A stretch of 5,660 nt of DNA from the NCBI GenBank assembly GCA_047517485.1, contig JAKZSU010000146.1, forward strand, positions 1-5,660, written 5' to 3'. The notes under the pieces were generated by a model, which made no database searches, was not told where the DNA came from, and saw only the letters and a program-made list of their open reading frames with translations. Of this stretch, positions 5,591 to 5,660 are shown piece by piece (the first letter of the stretch is position 1; each line of letters begins with the position of its first letter). The DNA comes from JAKZSU01 sp047517485 (GTDB taxonomy: Bacteria; Pseudomonadota; Alphaproteobacteria; UBA7887). The position numbers were made by a program, and so were the translations under genes.

Positions 5591-5660
5591 ATGACTAAAC
5601 GACGCCGGTTCACGGCGGATTTCAAGGCCAAGGTTGCGCTTGAGGCGCTACGAGGCGACA
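5591..5660 (+). CDS. IS3-family transposase OrfA, N-terminal fragment (runs off the right edge)
   Basis: Twenty-three residues are visible, MTKRRRFTADFKAKVALEAL followed by RGD. This closely matches the start of IS3-family OrfA proteins (transposase_8, helix-turn-helix DNA-binding), which typically open with a basic stretch, then F-T-x-E-F-K-A-K-V-A-L-E-A-L-R. In complete elements OrfA is followed by an overlapping orfB with the DDE catalytic core, joined by a programmed -1 frameshift; both would lie right of this window. No damage is seen in the visible part, so intactness cannot be judged. Confidence 0.85.
   Translation, partial: MTKRRRFTADFKAKVALEALRGD

Larger units (their letters stand above)
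5523..5660 (+). mobile_element. Left end of an IS3-family insertion sequence (partial)
   Basis: The element starts with a terminal-repeat-like sequence at 5523, has a 68-bp leader and then OrfA at 5591, and continues beyond the window. IS3 elements commonly begin with TG and carry a GGACA-type block about 20 bases in, as here. The family duplicates 3-4 bp of target; the bases just outside are CTC (5520-5522). The insertion lies 82 bp past the stop of the StyA-like gene and does not disrupt it. Confidence 0.8.

Noticed and set aside
1..5660. The possibility that the two flanking insertion sequences form a composite transposon carrying the enclosed genes.
   Set aside because: The elements belong to different families (IS1595 and IS3), so their ends cannot work together, and the enclosed aroK-aroB genes are housekeeping genes in a usual chromosomal order.
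1..5660. CRISPR arrays, tRNA or rRNA genes, and riboswitches.
   Set aside because: No regularly spaced direct repeats, cloverleaf-like sequences or recognisable leader structures were seen by eye; intergenic spaces are all shorter than 150 bp.

Overview
The window looks like chromosomal DNA from a GC-rich alphaproteobacterium, perhaps of the Rhodospirillales type. This is an inference from the strong G/C third-position bias and from the gene order aroK-aroB-CorC/HlyC-type membrane protein. No rRNA or other phylogenetic marker is present to confirm it.

Layout. Bases 1-135 are the 5' end of an IS1595-family insertion sequence reading leftward out of the window; only the first 32 codons of its transposase are visible. 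Next to it is a short AT-rich block (about 136-390, near 31% GC by hand count). It holds one small rightward ORF for a two-helix membrane peptide, probably cut at its 5' end by the insertion sequence. From 3907 down to 392 runs a tight leftward operon: shikimate kinase (aroK), 3-dehydroquinate synthase (aroB), a DUF21/CBS/CorC_HlyC membrane protein of the CNNM/CorC family, and a DUF2889 protein of unknown function. The first three genes are joined by ATGA stop/start overlaps, and the fourth follows after 23 bp with its own Shine-Dalgarno sequence. A 135-bp divergent intergenic region (3908-4042) separates this operon from a rightward gene (4043-5440) for a flavoprotein related to the styrene monooxygenase oxygenase subunit StyA. 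The right edge (5523-5660) is the left end of an IS3-family element, with a terminal-repeat-like sequence and the first 23 codons of its OrfA.

Function. AroB and AroK catalyse the second and fifth steps of the shikimate pathway, which leads to aromatic amino acids and other chorismate products. The CorC/CNNM protein is probably involved in Mg2+ (or other divalent cation) homeostasis and appears to share the transcript by conserved linkage, not by pathway. The StyA-like protein is predicted to use reduced FAD from a separate reductase to oxygenate an unknown substrate; no reductase gene is visible nearby.

Most of the window is ordinary housekeeping DNA with insertion sequences at both edges. 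I do not see a convincing new multi-gene system. The least understood parts are the orphan StyA-like enzyme, the DUF2889 protein and the AT-rich remnant beside the IS1595 element.
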